Shown: positions 1 through 10,243 of the stretch, piece by piece
Numbering within the stretch: position 1 is the stretch's first letter
Layout of the letters: each line of letters starts with the position of its first letter
Assembly (NCBI GenBank): GCA_026119855.1
Contig: JAOWBW010000425.1
Location: forward strand, 1,054,001-1,118,000
Reading direction: 5' to 3'
Source of the DNA: Campanula takesimana
Taxonomy: Eukaryota; Streptophyta; Magnoliopsida; Asterales; Campanulaceae
DNA: 64,000 bases
The notes under the pieces: generated by a model
What the model saw: the letters and a program-made list of their open reading frames with translations, nothing else
Told to the model about the DNA's origin: nothing
Database searches by the model: none
Position numbers and translations under genes: made by a program

Positions 1-113
1 TTTTACAAGCCAGCATAACAACTGTCTAAAGACGGTAAATCGCATGATAAAACTCATAAAATTGAGTAGTGTGTAAATATAAAATTTTATATTGAATGAA
101 TTATCCATCTTAC

Positions 114-1199
114 ACGTCTCCTCAAGAGTATCGGCAGTACTTCATCGAAATAATATTGAGGTTCTGATTTTCTAGGGACCCGCATAGTGTATGGAGGCTT
201 ATCCATGGACCTCATTACTTTTTCAGGGACTCTTTTAACGATGGGAACATCCTTTGCAAGGGAAGAGATAAACCAATCAACATCAAAAATGTTGAGGAAG
301 TCACTGAAAATTATAGATGAAAGTGAATGAGGTCACAATCAAAAAATTAATTAAAGTATCCTACTCAAAATTGATGAAAATCAAACATACCTATCGTCCT
401 TCCAGAATGAATGATGATCCAGTTCAGGAATGACCAAAGTTGCATTTAAGATACGTGCCACAACTACAGCATCAGTTATCTAAATGGAGTGGATTGAAAA
501 AAGGGGGTTAGTATGATAGAGAAAGATTTCCGTATCTGTTGTAGATAGATACATGAACATAAAATTATATACACCTTCCATATTGAAAATGAGTGTCAAT
601 TCCAAAATGGAAAAAAAAAATAAAAAAATTAAAAATTAAAAGCTGAAATCTTTTTTTCAAATTTTCCCTCATTAAGACCTTGTACACTTTATTTTAGGAA
701 GGCAGTGCTCGATGGTAGAAAAAGTACTATATATATAACATGTTGCTTACTCCTGTTCTTTGTTGGTTCAATCCTCCACTTGCTGCAATAAGTAAATACC
801 CATTTGAGAACCGCTCACGTACTGCAGCTGTATAACTCAAAAATATTAGTCTCTGCAACCACAAGCACAACTATCAAGACATAGGAATCTGACGACCAAG
901 AGGGGAGAGACAGATCCTAAAATACCCCTACTGTCCCAAATTGATAGTTCCGTTTGACTTTTCAAACATTTTTAAGGTTACATTGTGAGTATCGGAAATT
1001 CAGTGATTTTAAAGCCTTAATTTTGGAAATGGGACTAACTTTCTAGGACAAGCAAAAAGGGGAAACGGGAGTATCATTTTGGGACGGAGGGAGTACTAAA
1101 ACTGCAGCCAGTAACAGTGTCAGTGTATGACACTCATTAAAAGAAGTTGCATCAATATAGCTTTAATAATTTCATTTAGTTTAGTTTTTCATCTTTTAT

Positions 1200-1230
<31 letters not shown>

Positions 1231-4200
1231 GGGGGGGGGGGGGGTTGGGGGTTGGGGGGAGGGGTTCATCTTTTCAAATAAAAAAGATGAGTATTACACA
1301 ATTCAGGATTTGGATCATACATTTTGACTCAATTCAGGGCTATTTCTTTTTGGCATAAACAGTACATCTGAGCTGAATAGCTGAGGGCACAGGGTTAGAA
1401 ATGTAATGGTGGACCACTCCCAATTTGCATGTGTTGGGGTATCAACCCAAGTCCCACATCGGCAATTGAAAGAAGAATTGTCTAATATATAGGTGTCCAC
1501 CTACTTCATTAGTATGAGGCCTTTTGGGAGTTGACCCAAAAACAAATCCGTGCGGACTGGGCCCAAAGCGGACAATATCATACTAATGTGGAGTGGTGGG
1601 GGTGGTCGCGGTCCCAACAACTGGTATCTGAGCCCAGGTTGATGGATGGGCCCGACGAGCAGTGGACCGCGTGTGTGAGATGTGTGGGAATTCCTTTGGT
1701 GTGACCTCGCGAATGGAGCACTGTGTGTGCCTTGTGTCGAAAGTCTTCTCGATATTGGTGATCGGGCGGCGTGTCCCGCATGTGGTGAACAGCGGCGGTG
1801 CAAGTAAACTTCGCTGGAGGTGGTCCTTGGTTTGAGGGGAGGTTATTTGTTGGGATTTTTTTGTCTCAAATTCTAATAGGATTGTCAAAATCATGTGGAG
1901 AATTCTATTTACCAATTGTAATAGGAGAGAAGGATTGTTTCCTAATGCAAGTGTGGAAGGAAATCGTGAATCCTTATGGGTGAAGGAAAAAGTGATTTTC
2001 TTATAGTATTAGGAAAGGGTTTGTGGTATGCATATATAAAGAATATATGGCTTATAATTTGGGTTGTGCCTTGTGGTGCCAAGAGGGGCTCCCCTTAGGG
2101 GAGAATGTGAGGAAGAGGGGATTAGTGGGTGTGCCTCCCCTATACAAATAGGCATCACTAGTTAGGTTTTTCGTAATAACTCAAGAGAGAGTTAGCATAG
2201 GCATATAATTTAGAGAGAGAAACTGTATACTTGTATGCGTTGGTGAGGATATTCAAGAGTGTTGAGAGAGAGGGAGTCTCCATTCTGGTAATATCGAGAA
2301 GTTTAATACATTTACTATTGGGTGGAATTGGCTTTAAGCCGAACCACAGAAAAATTGTGTGTTTTGTCTTCGATTGTGTGCGTGTGTTATTTTGGATTCT
2401 CTTATTGCGATTTCTCTTGTTGGTGAGCGATTCCAACAGCATGATCATACAATTTAGCAAACTTCCCAATAGCTTGAACCTCTATTTTGCATCATACTTC
2501 TATTTGTCTATGCAATAAACTTAAGATATGCAATGATACCGCGAAATAAGAGAATCACTTTAAAAATCCAGGATCGAGAGAAAAATTCATAAATAAATTA
2601 CAATCCTGCATAGAATCTTCCGATGCATGAATACACACACATAAGATGATAATATGATTTACAATAGATAGCAAAAAACATTTTACGCATATGGACATCA
2701 CGCACTGAAATAATGCATCTCTGTTTTACTTCTATATTATAATTTATAACCAGCTAAACACTTCTAATTCTGGAAATTCAATAGTGGTCATGCTATTATG
2801 TTACAGTAAAAAAAAGTAAGCTAGTTAAAGATGGAACAGAAAGTTCAACTACAGGCAGATCATATATTGCGTGAGCATATACGAAATAGCAATAAACCAA
2901 GTGATCTGGCAGCACAATATCTTGAAGCCTGGTAAAATTGTCCGAAAGAAAAAAGAAAGGCGTAGCTAGCTTACGAGCAAAACGAGGCCCTCTTTCACTG
3001 CATCCGTAGTAGAATTTTGACAGCTTGGAATTCCAGATGTCAATTGGTGCACGAAAGCCTCCATCCTACAATGTAAATGACAAGTTAAGAATGCTGCATT
3101 CTACACGACACCAAAGAGCTCTAGCTCAAGCGGTATCCTGTGTTAGCTTCCTACGAAGAGGTGACAAAAAATATCTCCTTAAGTCCTAATAAGAGAGTTC
3201 ATTATTGTTCTTGGGATGTTTCAAACTGAGAGATCTATCTCCGTTTCAAGAAAAAACTTAATAAACGATTTCCTATAATACCTTTAGCTTCCATGAAGGA
3301 GATACAATATTAAATACTTATTAGAGACCAACCGATGTGTTACTTAAGAGTATTTGGGAAGTAAACATGGAGTCAAAAATATTCTTAATATCAGTGTAAA
3401 GCAAAATTGGCACTCTTTTTGTGGGGAAGGGAAGTAAAAGTACAGGCACAGCAATAAGTCAAAGAACCGTATATAATAATGAATAATTACGACCAATGAA
3501 GGAATAAAAAGAGAAAACTCTGATAATTTAATTTCACACTAATATAGAATTATCTAATAAGTCAGATGATTTTATGAAGATTCAAATCATAACGGAACCA
3601 GATATAATTCGAGCCAAATGCCAAAACTCATACCCACCCCAGTTAAAATAAAATAAAAATCATACTCCTTCCGTCCCAAAATGATCTTCACATTTGACTA
3701 TTTAAACTTTTTAAGGATATGATTACTTGCTTCACTAGTCATGTTGTGTTTATGCACATTTAAGCCCAAATTGTAGAAATATGAAGAACTTTTCAGGACA
3801 ATGAAATATGTTAAATGAGAAGATCATTTCAGGACAGAGGGAGCATACCTTAGATGTAAAGTTTTTGATATACCATTTTCACTTAATGCCAACAAACAAG
3901 TATATTATTGTTACAATAATGCATCTACAGTCATTTTAGTGGCTATAGCTCCCACACAATTGATAGGAAACACAGATGTCATCTAATGGAAGGCACTGAA
4001 GGAAAATGCCAAATTGAACAACCGTCCTAGCCACAAAAAAAAAGGTGTTTTGGCATTCGCAACACCATCAAGCAAAAATGCTGAAAAGAAATGGACATAA
4101 AGGAATTTGAGAATGATGTGACAATATCTCAACAATTCATTCTTCTAAACGCCTCAAATATCTTCTCAATCTTCTTTCTAAAACATGATACTAAAAGGAT

Positions 4201-5454
4201 AGTGGCAAAAATATGAATACTAATAGAATGTAATGCAATCTGAATGTTAAGTATGAAACCGCTTGGCTTAAGAAAATCCTAGGTGAAAATTTGGTATACA
4301 CGTGTTCTCAAAGGCAGCATGTTTATACGAAATTAAAACCTCACGCTCAACAACAATGCTAAGTAAATAGAAGCAATAGCACAATAAAAACCTAAACTCT
4401 CATGCTACGTTATAAAGGAGAAGAGGAAGATAAAAGTGTCAAAAGTATCACTTTTCAGTTTCAACCTAGACGTGATCTACATTCAAGAGCGCTATAGCAG
4501 GTCAACCAAAAGCTCCTATGTTCAATTTAAAACGTACAATGCGAAATCCAAATAAATAGGGAGACGAAGTGCGAAAAGCAAATGCATTTGACCTGCATTC
4601 CGCAAAAAAAAAAAAAAAAAAAAGGAGAGAAAGAGGAGGGGAGGGAGAATAATGGCTAAATTGCAACATTAACAGTTTATGATATGCGAGAGAGATTGAG
4701 AGAGAGAGAGAGAGAGAGAGGAAAAGAAACGGAAACATAATTTCTCCCAAACTGAGTGATGGTTGCAGTTCCTATCTATGCAATTTGAACTATCAAGGAA
4801 TCAACTTGTTACTTGTATCAAACAATAACTCAAATGAGGGAGACAGAAGTGCCTTAAACATGCCATTCCCCTAAATTCAACCTAGAGACCAAAGAAATCA
4901 CACAAACAATGCCACACACTTTTCACAACCACTAAGTCTCTCTCTCTCTCTCTCTCAGACAGAGAGATCACACTGAAACAATGTTTCCTACATTCACCAA
5001 CAAAATCCTTAAAAAGCTAAGCTTACAGACAATGCCACACACATCCATCAGTGCGTGTGCGTGTGTATGTGTGAGAGAGAGTGTGTGAGAGAGTGAGTGA
5101 GTGAGAGAGAGAGAGAGAGAGAGAGAGTACCAATTTAGAATACCAGGTGGGCTTAACAAGCTTCTGAGAATACCACTCAAGATCAGAAGCCACATGTCCT
5201 GTAAACAATGAAATCAATCCCAAAACAAACAACATCACCCCACACACCACCGACCACGAGATCCGCCTCCTCCCTCCGACCGCCGCCCCACGCGGTGACG
5301 CCGGCGGCCATACCCAACAAAATTGCTGCTGCTGCTGATTCTGTTTCTGATTCTGCAGCAGAGAATTTTGCTTAAGCAAAGCCACACTTGTTGAATTATC
5401 AGCCCAAACCAAAACCCCACCTCCACTATACCTCCAAGCTTTTGCAACACCCAT
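114..5454 (-). CDS. O-fucosyltransferase-like protein, 5' five exons (partial gene)
   Basis: Likely a plant GDP-fucose O-fucosyltransferase family (DUF246-type) glycosyltransferase, expected in the Golgi as a type II membrane protein. I read five exons on the minus strand: 5454-5131, 3065-2975, 827-751, 479-391 and 303-114, all with GT-AG borders and compatible phases, giving 257 residues before the gene leaves the window. Exon 1 encodes a Q-rich N-terminus and one membrane segment at about residues 68-88 (VVCGVMLFVLGLISLFTGHV). Later exons read YYGCSERGPRFAPAVRER, then NGYLLIAASGGLNQQRTGI, then TDAVVVARILNATLVIPELD, then FDVDWFISSLAKDV and YTMRVPRKSE, which is the diagnostic N-terminal catalytic block of the family. 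The start is the first ATG before the arginine-rich stretch and membrane anchor. Introns 1 and 2 are each about 2.1 kb and hold transposons. The C-terminal half of the enzyme lies to the left, outside the window. Confidence 0.88.
931..1093. mobile_element. Stowaway-like MITE in intron 2 of the O-fucosyltransferase gene
   Basis: The right end reads GGGACGGAGGGAG followed by TA, and the left end is TA then CTGTCCCAAATTGA, an imperfect inverted match. This is the common plant Stowaway (Tc1/Mariner) design with a TA target duplication. The left terminus has lost part of the CTCCCTC motif. Confidence 0.7.
1202..1264 (+). repeat. T29 homopolymer followed by G-runs
   Basis: Twenty-nine T are followed at once by G14, then TT, G5, TT, G6, A, G4. 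The G-runs could fold as a G-quadruplex on the plus strand, which is the template strand of the O-fucosyltransferase intron. Length is likely unstable and may be affected by sequencing error. Confidence 0.85.
1432..2438 (+). mobile_element. Small LTR element with non-matching ends, in intron 2
   Basis: A short LTR-like block (1432-1619, 188 bp, TGTTGGGG to CCCAACA) is followed at once by a primer-binding-site-like ACTGGTATCTGAGCC. About 230 bp later a purine-rich tract (TGAGGGGAGG, about 1834-1843) precedes a second LTR-like block (about 1850-2438, TGTTGGGATTTT to GATTCCAACA) that has its own TATA-like box near 2031. The whole is flanked by the 5-bp repeat GCATG (1427-1431 and 2439-2443). The two blocks do not look like copies of each other. 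It could be a chimeric TRIM/Copia element, or two elements whose flanks match by chance. Confidence 0.55.
3665..3845. mobile_element. Stowaway-like MITE in intron 1 of the O-fucosyltransferase gene
   Basis: TA target sites flank CTCCTTCCGTCCCAAAATGA and its inverted, slightly decayed copy at the right. The body is the reverse complement of the MITE at 53813-53990 (shared words such as CACTAGTCAT and ATGCACATTTAAG), so the two belong to one family. Confidence 0.82.
4698..4720. repeat. (GA)n microsatellite
   Basis: Uninterrupted GA dinucleotides in intron 1 of the O-fucosyltransferase gene. Similar tracts lie at 4936-4956 (TC), about 5068-5127 (GA, ending at the exon 1 splice donor) and 5758-5781 (GA, upstream of the start codon). 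Confidence 0.9.
5103..5130 (-). repeat. GA/TC microsatellite abutting the exon 1 splice donor
   Basis: On the gene strand the donor reads TTG|GTACTCTCTC, so the TC run starts four bases inside intron 1. It forms a pyrimidine-rich intron start and is likely length-variable. Confidence 0.85.
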
Positions 5455-5948
5455 TTCACATTACATTCTCCACCCCCAACAAAATTTCAATCTTTGCTCA
5501 AATGCAGACCCAATGAATATCTCTATTGAGCGACCCAAGAACCCTAATTGCAGTATGTTTATTGGACTGTGTTTTTGTGGGAGAGAAAATGTAGAAAGAG
5601 AGAAAGAGAAAGGTTTGAACTTTGATAATGTTCTTGTGAAATTAAGAACTGGGTAATTATATATATATATGTGTAATTATTACTGCGCTGATGTAAATTA
5701 TCAAAGGAAATAGTAGACGAAGAAGAAAGAGAGTGTGGGAGGTAGGTCAGGTGTGACTGAGAGAGAGAGAGAGAGAGAGAGATTCAGTACAGAATTAGTG
5801 ATGAATAATTGAAGGAGGAAGAAATTGACAAAAACTGAGATCGAATTTGGAAAGATTTCAGTTGGAATTTGTTAGAGATTTATCCGGGTAATATACATTG
5901 TGTAGATCTGTGCGCTTCAGGTGGGTAACGGAATAGCTGACCCTAAAC
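5455..5948 (-). promoter_or_regulatory. 5' UTR and promoter region of the O-fucosyltransferase gene
   Basis: The sequence upstream of the ATG at 5454 carries pyrimidine-rich stretches typical of plant leaders and a GA tract at 5758-5781. An AT-rich TATATATATA stretch lies at about 5660-5670. No transcription start can be fixed by eye. Confidence 0.4.
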
Positions 5949-6679
5949 TAGGGGTGAGCAAAAATTTTTTGGAACCGGACCGTACCAAAAGAACCGGACC
6001 AAACCAATAAAAATCGGACCAGACTAGTACATATGGTTTTGTTCCGGTTCTAAAATATTATAGAACCAGTATATTGGTTCGGTTCTGGTTCTTGGTGAAA
6101 TTAATCTGGTTAGAACCGGACCGGACCAGTTGAGCACATATACTACATATTTATTTTATATGTATTATCTTATAGTAAATAAAATTATATACTTACTTTT
6201 GTATTATTATTATTTTAATAGCCCATTTAATTTTATTTTTTTTTAAAAAGACCCATGTAACTATTTGTAAGATGAGCAATATATGTTTCTTTTTGTTTGT
6301 TAATCAATAGTTGTAATATTTAATACTATAGTGATTATATTTTGTGAATTGATACCTTTGGCCGTATAATTTGACGGTACTTCAGTTTTTTGAGGGTTTT
6401 TTTTTATCTAGATTTATAATTAATATTAAGATTATATTTGTGTTTGATCTTGTCAATGTTGTGAGTTAAGAAAGTTTGAAAATAAATAAACTTCACATGA
6501 TTAATAAATTGTAGAACCGGACCAGACCAGACCAGTAGAACCAGAACCAGTGTGTTGGTTCTCACAAGTATTGGTTTGGTTTCGGTTCCAAATTTTTAGA
6601 GAACCAGAGTATTGGTTCCGGTTCTGGTTTTGAGATATTTTGTCAAAAAATGGACCAGACCGGACCATGATCACCCCTA
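5949..6679. mobile_element. hAT-type non-autonomous DNA element, 731 bp
   Basis: Terminal inverted repeats TAGGGGTGAGCA and TGATCACCCCTA are flanked by a perfect 8-bp target duplication, CCCTAAAC (5941-5948 and 6680-6687), the hAT hallmark. Both arms are rich in ACCGGACC / GGTTCCGGTTC words that fold back on each other; the centre is AT-rich. No transposase is encoded. Confidence 0.88.
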
Positions 6680-6761
6680 CCCTAAACGGCGATATAACTG
6701 CAGGGACTGAAATGTACACAACTTTACAACACCGTCTCAAAATGATTTTGACATTTTTTTT

Positions 6762-7037
6762 TCCGATTCCCAGGTTCCCAGCTTCGACGGACTTACGGTT
6801 ACTCGGCCAGCTTGGCTAAACTAGTCCTGGGCCACCAGCCTCTGGCCCCTCATTTGACTGGCGGAGGTAAATCGCGGGATTATGGTCAGGGTAGCAACGC
6901 CCCATATACTCCTGGCCCAAAGGGAGCTTTCTCCAAGACATTACGGTTGCTCGTGCCAAGGTTCGAACTCCCCACCCTTTGGTTGCAAGCCCAACAATGT
7001 TGCCTCCTTTACCAACTCAGCTATGCCCCGGGGGGCA
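6762..7037 (-). mobile_element. tRNA-derived SINE
   Basis: Read on the minus strand it starts near GGGGCATAGCTGAGTTGG (A-box-like TAGCTGAGTTGG), followed by a B-box-like GTTCGAACCTTGG. It ends in an A-rich tail, seen as T's at about 6751-6760 on the plus strand. These are the two internal Pol III promoter boxes. The small plus-strand ORFs here are not genes. Target duplications are not clear (CATTTTT occurs on both sides). Confidence 0.75.
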
Positions 7038-7079
7038 TTTTTGGCACTTTTTTACTGTTACTACAAGTGAATTTTGAGT

Positions 7080-8662
7080 AATTATTTTAGGTCGATTGAA
7101 TTATCTTAATGTAAATTTTAAAACTAGTTATTTGTTAGTATTGTTGATGGTGTGTCGATAACAAGTTTTGGATTTTCATTACTATAGTTGAATCAAACTA
7201 AAATTATTGCTCAATATTTCTCCGTAGTAACGGTAAAACAAATGTGACTATCACTTTAGAATAACATATGGAGTATTTACTAAATAGGATATGGGAAACT
7301 TGCAAGTGTAGGTGCTTAAGAAGAATATCCTAATTTGATTTTGTTCATAATTAATATTGTAGTGAACTTATCAAATTTTATATAAAAAGACATTTTTGTT
7401 TGTTCATATATTATTGTAATATGAAAAAAAAAATATGAGATATTTATTAAAATCTAATATTTATCTTAATTAATTAAATAGAACATATATTATTAAACTG
7501 AAAAGGTAATAAGTATAGTAGAAATAGCCTTCAGTAAATACAAATAAAAAGAATAATGACAATGATAATGATAATGATAATGATAATGATAATGACTAGT
7601 CCCTCATTTTAGTACAATGTATTTATATATTAGTTAAATTAATATAATTGCCACCACTACCATTATTATCTCCATTTATTGCAAAGTATGCTTATAAAAA
7701 TAAAAGCAACATAATTGCCACTACCAGTCTACCACCACTGATTTTTTATTATAAAATGTTATTCTTTATTGATAATGATTTTGAAAGGAAAAAAAAAGTT
7801 TTTGATCCAATGAAAGTTCTTAATTATGGTGATAGTAGGGAACACAACTTATGTACTCTTTTGTTACTACAAAATGTTAAATGTTCCTTTTGTTACTAAA
7901 TGTTACTCTTTGTGTCTTAAAATACATATTTGGAAAAAATTGAATTTAATTTGCCCAAAAGTAAACTGATTTTTTACATATTAGAACATAAGTACTCACT
8001 CTGTCCACAAATAAAAAAAGTTGGGCTTTTTTCCCGTTAAATATAAACAATTTCTTAATGCAAAACTCACAAAATATAATTGTATTTGATACTCTTTTAC
8101 CAAGAAAACCTGTAAATAATTACTCATTTTCTTATACAAGTGCACATTTATTACACATTTAATATGAGGATATATTAATAATTTTAATATATTTTTAAAA
8201 ATCAAAACAATTAACTAACTTTAACTACTTTTTTAATAATTTTATATTTATATTTATTTTTTTGCTTATATTTGTAGCCGGGTGGAGAAGTAAGAATTAG
8301 GAAAGATTAAAAACTCGAGATCTTTGAGATGTTGTTTTTCATTAATGAGGCTATTAAATCCTTGCCATGAGTGTCCTTATCAACTTTTATATATACACTT
8401 CGGTAAAGATTTCTTTATATCATCGACTATTAATTATCTTTGCACTCATCTTTGAGATACACCTATTGTTTTTCACTAATTAATGAGCTATTAAATCAAC
8501 ATTTATTCGACTTTATAATAGCTTGTGAAATTGATGTGGAAACTTGACAAAAATCGTCAATCTAGGTTTTTAGATGTTGATTTGATTAAGACAAATTAAT
8601 TAAAACACCATAAACTAGGTCAATTTTACTATCATCCCTCATACTAGTACCTAGTCATTTGA
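7080..8662. other. AT-rich intergenic stretch
   Basis: No gene is seen. It holds an (ATAATG)n microsatellite at about 7557-7595 and a lone MITE-like end at about 7990-8010 (TACTCACTCTGTCC) without a matching partner. Confidence 0.6.
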
Positions 8663-8664
8663 TA

Positions 8665-8929
8665 CTCCCTCTGTTTCATAATACATGTCATTTTAAACTT
8701 CTTTACAAATATTAAAAAATGCAATTAATACATATTAAAAAACGTATGTGTCCCTAAAAATATCCAATTACCTAGACATTTAAAGGCTTATACAAGAAAT
8801 AGTTCACAATTAATGAATAAAAGTATAATAGATAAACAAGAGTAATTCTTTCTTGGTAATAGTAAAACGTCAAATATTTTGGAAGAAAAAATTGCTCCTA
8901 AAACGTCATGTATTATGAAACGGAGGGAG
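8665..8929. mobile_element. Stowaway-like MITE
   Basis: TA-flanked CTCCCTCTGTTTCATAATAC at the left mirrors GTATTATGAAACGGAGGGAG at the right. The element is 265 bp with no coding sequence. Confidence 0.88.
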
Positions 8930-9259
8930 TATGTCTATTCATATTTGGCAAGTCCGGGAAATTAAATCGTGTTTGCCAATCAGTTTTAGAAAAATATCAA
9001 TTTTCTAGGAAGCAAACTTGATATGTGAAAGGTGTTGGAAATATGTCTTTAAGTGTGAAGAAAATTATGCACATTTCTTTACATAAATTGTTTGTCGTGT
9101 GACAAAGATTATTATGAGTTCGTGTTCTACTCTGTGAGAATATCAAAATGAGATTTATTTGTCCAATTTGAAAGTTGGATGATAAAAATATGATAGATTA
9201 AAGTGAGCAGGTTGAGATGAGAATAAAGTGATTTTCCCACATGGAAAAGGAAATAGAAT

Positions 9260-9460
9260 GGCAGAAATTTTATGTGAGCACTTCATGTGCGCACATAGAC
9301 TTTTTCAAAAAAAAAATGTGTGGGTACTACATGTGCGCAGATGGACTTCTGAAGAAAAAAAATCATCGATTTTCAGATATTCTATGTGGCCACATCATGT
9401 GCGCACATAACAAGACAGAAACTCTATGTGTCCACATGATATGTGTGCATATAGAATTTG
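9260..9460. repeat. Cluster of ATGTGCGCACAT palindromic words
   Basis: Four related copies of a composite of about 28 bp (roughly TATGTGNNCACNTC then ATGTGCGCACAT) start near 9271, 9315, 9383 and 9428. ATGTGCGCACAT is a perfect palindrome, and the preceding half word is often palindromic too (ATGTGGCCACAT at 9384). The spacer DNA is unrelated A-rich sequence. It lies just beyond the decayed Gypsy pol and may be the untranslated or LTR part of that element. Confidence 0.75.
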
Positions 9461-9529
9461 AAAATGAAAATCTCATTTTTAATTTCAAGCTTGTAACGGC
9501 TTTTGAAATTAATAGCCAATGATTATTTG

Positions 9530-9961
9530 CAATGAATCCCTGGTGGCCTATACAACACCATTTGTCTGCGATCTGTAGGGGGAACTTGTGGCGGGTGATT
9601 CAGTACTCGGCCATTACTCTGTGAGCTTCTCTCTCAATGTGTATCCCGTTGTCGGAGATGATCTCCTGAGGTATGCTCTACCAGCACATGATGTTTTCCT
9701 TGATAAATTGTCCCACCTTCTTCACATTCAATATCCGGTAAGAGGCTGCTCCCACCCATTTTGAGAACTAGTCGAAGGCGACTAGAACAAACTCGTGACC
9801 ATTGGATCATGATGGGTGAATCTTTCCAATTATGTCAATGCCATAAGTGGAGAAGGGCCATTGTGTCGTCAAATTCATCAATTCGTGCGGGGGAAGATGA
9901 TCTAAAATCTCAAATCTCTGATATTTGTCGCACGTACGGACCCAATATACACAATCGTTTA
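9530..9961 (-). pseudogene. Ty3/Gypsy pol fragment: integrase (downstream part)
   Basis: The minus strand reads HLPPHELMNLTT, WPFSTYGIDIIGKIHP, NGHEFVLVAFD, FSKWVGAASYRILNVKKVGQ and IPQEIISDNGIH, interrupted by stop codons. This is the integrase core of a Gypsy polyprotein, with the first Asp in GIDIIG and the second in SDNG. It continues on the other side of the Copia element that splits it at 9962-14857. Confidence 0.85.
9957..9961. repeat. Target-site duplication GTTTA (left copy)
   Basis: GTTTA at 9957-9961 is repeated at 14858-14862 and marks the insertion of the Ale-type Copia element into the Gypsy fragment. Confidence 0.92.
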
Positions 9962-10150
9962 TGATAGAGTATAGCAAGATATGTAGGATATTTTGAATAT
10001 ATATGGTGTGATTTGTATAGCACTAAAATAGGTAGTAAATAACTTATTTAGAGATAGAGATTATGATCAGATCCGAGAAAGGAGGATAGGGTTTTTGTAT
10101 ATAATCTTTGTATCACGCATAATGAAAGGTTACGGAATTATATTCCTTTA
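9962..10150 (+). repeat. 5' LTR of the Ale/Retrofit-type Copia element
   Basis: 189 bp, starting TGATAGAGTATAG and ending TTCCTTTA. I find no difference from the copy at 14669-14857. The ends are TG...TA rather than TG...CA, a known minority type among Copia LTRs. A TATA-like GTATATAATC lies at about 10098-10107. Confidence 0.95.
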
Positions 10151-10243
10151 TGGTACCAGCAGCTTGGTTAAACCTGTAACTAGGCCGCCTCCCTCCTCCT
10201 CTTTCTTTACTTCCCCTCTTCTTTTCTTCCTTTTGCTTTTACC

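Noticed and set aside
5941..5948. CCCTAAAC resembles the plant telomere repeat
   Set aside because: Only one unit on each side of the element; it is the 8-bp hAT target duplication.
6980..7037. Possible tRNA gene
   Set aside because: A- and B-box-like motifs are present, but no cloverleaf arms close and the unit extends into a SINE body.
6812..7081. Plus-strand ORFs of 62-89 codons
   Set aside because: They overlap a minus-strand tRNA-derived SINE and show no protein similarity I recognise.
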